From: Pseudomonas putida W15Oct28
Lineage (GTDB): Bacteria > Pseudomonadota > Gammaproteobacteria > Pseudomonadales > Pseudomonadaceae
Length of the DNA: 64,000 nucleotides
Assembly: GCF_000708715.2 (NCBI RefSeq)
Contig: NZ_JENB01000005.1
Location: 124,001 to 188,000, forward strand
Direction: 5' to 3'
Within the stretch, counting starts at the first letter, position 1, and each line of letters opens with the position of its first letter. The position numbers were made by a program, and so were the translations under genes. A model generated the notes under the pieces. It did not search any database. It had not been told where the DNA came from and was given only the letters and a program-made list of their open reading frames with translations. Below are positions 62,680 through 64,000 of the stretch, piece after piece.

Positions 62680-64000
62680 ATGCGCCTGAAGTGCATTCGC
62701 CTGGCCGGCTTCAAGTCGTTCGTCGACCCGACCACGGTCAATTTCCCCAGCAACATGGCCGCCGTGGTCGGCCCCAATGGCTGTGGCAAGTCCAACATCA
62801 TCGACGCGGTGCGCTGGGTGATGGGCGAGAGTTCGGCTAAAAACCTGCGCGGCGAGTCGATGACCGACGTCATCTTCAACGGCTCCAGCGGCCGCAAGCC
62901 GGTCAGCCAGGCCAGCATCGAGCTGGTGTTCGACAACAGCGAAACCACTCTGGTCGGCGAGTACGCCGCCTACGCCGAAATTTCGATCCGCCGCAAGGTC
63001 ACCCGCGACGGGCAGAACAGCTATTACCTCAACGGCACCAAGTGCCGCCGGCGCGACATCACCGATATTTTCCTCGGCACCGGCCTGGGGCCGCGCAGCT
63101 ATTCGATCATCGAGCAGGGCATGATCTCCAAGCTGATCGAAGCCAAGCCCGAGGAACTGCGCAACTTCATCGAAGAAGCTGCCGGCATCTCCAAGTACAA
63201 GGAGCGCCGCCGTGAAACCGAAAACCGCATCCGCCGCACCCAGGAAAACCTGGCGCGCCTGACCGACCTGCGCGAAGAGCTGGAGCGCCAGCTGGAGCGC
63301 CTGCACCGCCAGGCCCAGGCGGCCGAGAAGTACCGCGAGTACAAAGCCCAGGAGCGCCAGTCGAAGGCACGCCTGTCGGCTTTGCGCTGGCGCGGCCTGG
63401 ACGAGCAGGTGCGCCAGCGCGAGTCGGTGATTGGCGACCAGGGTGTGTCCCATGAGGCACTGGTGGCCGAGCAGCGCAATGCCGATGCCAGCATCGAACG
63501 CCTGCGCGATGGCCACCATGAACTGTCCGAACGCTTCAACCAGGTGCAGGGCCGCTTCTACTCGGTAGCCGGTGACATCGCCCGGGTCGAGCAGAGTATC
63601 CAGCACGGCCAGCAGCGCCTGCGCCAGTTGCAGGACGACTTCAAAGAGGCCGAGCGCACGCGCCTGGAGACCGAGTCGCACCTGGGCCACGACCGCACCT
63701 TGCTGGCCACCCTGGGCGAAGAGCTGGCCATGCTCGAACCCGAGCAGGAAATGACCCTGGCCGCCGCCGAAGAGGCCGCCGCAGCCCTTGAAGAGGCCGA
63801 GTCGGGCATGCACGGCTGGCAGGAACAGTGGGACAGCTTCAACAGCCGCTCCGCCGAACCACGCCGCCAGGCCGAAGTACAACAGGCGCGCCTGCAACAG
63901 CTGGAAGCCAGCCTGGAGCGTTTGGCCGAGCGCCATCGCAAGCTGGGCGAGGAGCGCGAGCAACTGGGTAGCGACCCGCAGGACGCGGCCATGCTCGAAC
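62680..64000 (+). CDS. smc: Chromosome segregation protein SMC, N-terminal part (runs off the window)
   Basis: SMC is the ATPase core of the condensin that organises and segregates the chromosome. The 440 codons seen include LAGFKSFVDPTTVNFPSNMA, the Walker A motif GPNGCGKSN (about residues 31-39), IIEQGMISKLIEAKPEELRN, and the first coiled-coil arm from about residue 165, rich in Glu, Arg and Gln. The hinge and Walker B motif are beyond the window edge. The ATG at 62680 matches the conserved MRLKCIRLAGFKSF start. Confidence 0.96.
   Translation, partial: MRLKCIRLAGFKSFVDPTTVNFPSNMAAVVGPNGCGKSNIIDAVRWVMGESSAKNLRGESMTDVIFNGSSGRKPVSQASIELVFDNSETTLVGEYAAYAEISIRRKVTRDGQNSYYLNGTKCRRRDITDIFLGTGLGPRSYSIIEQGMISKLIEAKPEELRNFIEEAAGISKYKERRRETENRIRRTQENLARLTDLREELERQLERLHRQAQAAEKYREYKAQERQSKARLSALRWRGLDEQVRQRESVIGDQGVSHEALVAEQRNADASIERLRDGHHELSERFNQVQGRFYSVAGDIARVEQSIQHGQQRLRQLQDDFKEAERTRLETESHLGHDRTLLATLGEELAMLEPEQEMTLAAAEEAAAALEEAESGMHGWQEQWDSFNSRSAEPRRQAEVQQARLQQLEASLERLAERHRKLGEEREQLGSDPQDAAMLE

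Noticed and set aside
61954..63963. 669-codon open frame on the reverse strand
   Set aside because: Antisense to the GntR gene and smc; composition is Leu/Gln/Ala-rich as expected for a shadow of SMC coiled-coil codons.

Overview
The window looks like a chromosomal segment of a fluorescent pseudomonad of the Pseudomonas putida group. The coding sequence is GC-rich, the gene order (ccm cluster, purine catabolism, gcl-hyi-glxR-ttuD-pyk, xdhABC, smc) is what I know from that group, and intergenic gaps hold about fifteen REP/BIME-type inverted repeats of the 'GCGGGC...GCCCGCTCCCACAGG' kind.

Layout. 1-388: start of a FliK-like gene leaving the window. 655-7993: cytochrome c maturation operon ccmABCDEFGHI plus a lipoprotein gene; ccmF carries an apparent 7-nt deletion that breaks its frame. 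8239-11671: a 2-hydroxyacid dehydrogenase, a PhzF-like protein, a GFA-family protein and a DMT transporter. 11711-21701: an FKBP-type prolyl isomerase gene split by a 9,652-bp mobile element; joining the two pieces gives an uninterrupted 112-codon gene. 21800-22496: two unknown genes. 22729-34090: a histidine phosphatase, a hydantoin-racemase-like gene and NCS1 permease, an Lrp regulator with a DMT transporter, an rRNA-type methyltransferase, an MscS channel, a sulfate-binding protein, a voltage-gated-type K+ channel and a urea transporter. 34277-61748: an almost continuous purine-to-pyruvate catabolic region. 62017-64000: a GntR regulator and the start of smc.

The catabolic region reads as one pathway. 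Guanine deaminase (guaD) and xanthine dehydrogenase (xdhABC) make urate. PuuD, HiuH and UraD turn urate into allantoin, and PuuE opens allantoin. AllA releases glyoxylate and urea from ureidoglycolate, and a urea transporter lies nearby. Glyoxylate carboligase, hydroxypyruvate isomerase, tartronate semialdehyde reductase, glycerate kinase and pyruvate kinase carry glyoxylate on to pyruvate. Purine permeases and two Tsx-like outer-membrane channels feed it. No allantoicase gene is visible. Two shared operator-like motifs tie the promoters together: TTGTATACAA/TTGTGTACAA (eight sites) and YTGAC-N6-GTCAR (three sites).

The most unusual part is the mobile element at 11894-21550. Next to one end it has a large serine recombinase, and its reconstructed attP is a 40-bp dyad centred on the same GA dinucleotide as the attB dyad in the FKBP gene. 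It also has a second, resolvase-type recombinase beside a cluster of TGTATTCA inverted repeats. A tightly coupled run of small unknown genes sits behind a strong promoter and a leader ending in a terminator-like hairpin. Two genes share a repeated tail-protein-like module, and one unknown 441-residue protein has a hydrophobic C-terminus. I recognise no capsid, portal, terminase, primase or conjugation gene, so it is not an ordinary prophage or ICE.
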